Part shown: positions 63,685 through 64,000 of the stretch, piece after piece
Layout: each line of letters begins with the position of its first letter
How positions within the stretch are numbered: position 1 is the first letter of the stretch
NCBI RefSeq assembly: GCF_003337565.1
Contig: NZ_QPJL01000009.1
Span: forward strand, 92,597-156,596
Length of the DNA: 64,000 bases
Direction: 5' to 3'
Source of the DNA: Paracoccus lutimaris
GTDB taxonomy: Bacteria > Pseudomonadota > Alphaproteobacteria > Rhodobacterales > Rhodobacteraceae
Translations under genes and position numbers: made by a program
The notes under the pieces: generated by a model
What the model saw: only the letters and a program-made list of their open reading frames with translations
The model's database searches: none
What the model was told of the DNA's origin: nothing

Positions 63685-64000
63685 TTCCCCGCCGCAAGCG
63701 GCCCGCCAGCCCCGACCAGCAGATCCGATGCTGAAAAAATAACGTATTTACAGTGAGTTGCAAGTTTTCGTCATTTTTATGAATTTTCGCTCTTGCGGGT
63801 CCCGGCGTCGGGGCCTAGATACCTGCTCACCGAAACGGCGAAACGCTGAAACGGGACGGAACGAAGCGCTGGAAACGGTGGTTAGCTCCGGAAAAATCGG
63901 GAAGTTTGATGGCTTGACGGCGCCACGAAGGAAATGGCGCGGTTCAGGTTGTTTTGTTTCCCCTGCTTTTTGACATTGCGAGATATCTGAAGAGATATGT
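63685..64000 (+). other. rRNA operon promoter and leader region
   Basis: This 316-bp stretch holds no gene. Beyond the promoter it contains the leader-like GACATTGCGAGATATC and AAGAGATATG at the end, typical of sequence just before 16S rRNA genes in this group. No 16S sequence is in the window, so the assignment rests on the promoter and leader. Confidence 0.65.
63793..63821 (+). promoter_or_regulatory. rRNA-type sigma-70 promoter
   Basis: TTGCGG (63793-63798), 17 bases, then TAGATA (63816-63821). An AT-rich stretch lies at about 63734-63789, suited to an UP element. The C-rich spacer with GGGCC just before the -10 and the ACCTGCTCACC start region recall rRNA promoters of Rhodobacter and Paracoccus. 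Confidence 0.8.

Overview
The window looks like a chromosomal segment of a Paracoccus-like alphaproteobacterium (Rhodobacterales). The evidence is high GC content, the methylotrophy set gfa / class III alcohol dehydrogenase / S-formylglutathione hydrolase beside xoxF and a cytochrome c553i-like gene (an arrangement known from Paracoccus denitrificans), and the origin-proximal order mnmE-mnmG-rsmG-parA-parB with ParB-binding parS sites. No transposon, prophage, integrase or CRISPR array was seen.

Layout. 1-4242: tRNA modification and rRNA methylation genes followed by parAB, with two parS palindromes built into the mnmG and rsmG start regions. 4314-9278: housekeeping genes grpE and hrcA (minus), then rph-rdgB-ridA-hemW-DUF454 (plus). 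9370-13267: glutathione-dependent formaldehyde oxidation (gfa, adhI/flhA, fghA), with a ClpP-like protease and a GNAT enzyme inserted. 13450-22899: a lanthanide-type XoxF methanol/alcohol dehydrogenase, its cytochrome and periplasmic partner, and the PQQ-ADH accessory set (rhodanese-like protein, MxaD-like protein, substrate-binding-like protein, beta-propeller, ABC exporter). 22912-31109: mobA, then a convergent ten-gene thiamin operon behind a TPP riboswitch, combining thiazole synthesis with pyrimidine salvage and uptake. 31160-33321: UDP-glucose dehydrogenase and UDP-glucuronate epimerase.

33394-41195: an uncharacterised minus-strand catabolic/transport operon (NMT1/THI5-type ABC transporter, cytosine-deaminase-like amidohydrolase, FAD oxidase, flavodoxin-fold reductase, creatininase family), with a divergent ridA-HAD pair. 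41196-42042 is a poorly coding stretch. 42043-53695: aroQ, an OmpR-type regulator and a hybrid histidine kinase, divergent from an acyl-CoA ligase / LivGHMKF ABC transporter / PaaK-like ligase operon. 53726-55492: a secreted protein with a caspase-like fold that has lost its catalytic residues, fused to helical repeats and two peptidoglycan-binding domains.

55640-63684: rpmJ, tRNA-Val(GAC), an N-formylglutamate amidohydrolase, an SPFH/NfeD pair, a Nudix hydrolase, pyrF, clpB behind a sigma-32 promoter, and msrPQ. 63793-64000 has a strong rRNA-type promoter and leader, so a ribosomal RNA operon probably begins just beyond the window.

The most coherent functional block is C1 oxidation. XoxF oxidises methanol (or another alcohol) to an aldehyde in the periplasm and passes electrons to the CycB cytochrome. 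In the cytoplasm Gfa, AdhI and FghA take formaldehyde to formate through glutathione adducts. Candidates for undescribed biology are the 33394-41195 operon, the pseudo-caspase, the ClpP-like protease with a poly-Asp head, the repeat element translated inside thiZ, and the two-ligase Liv transporter operon with its two-component system.
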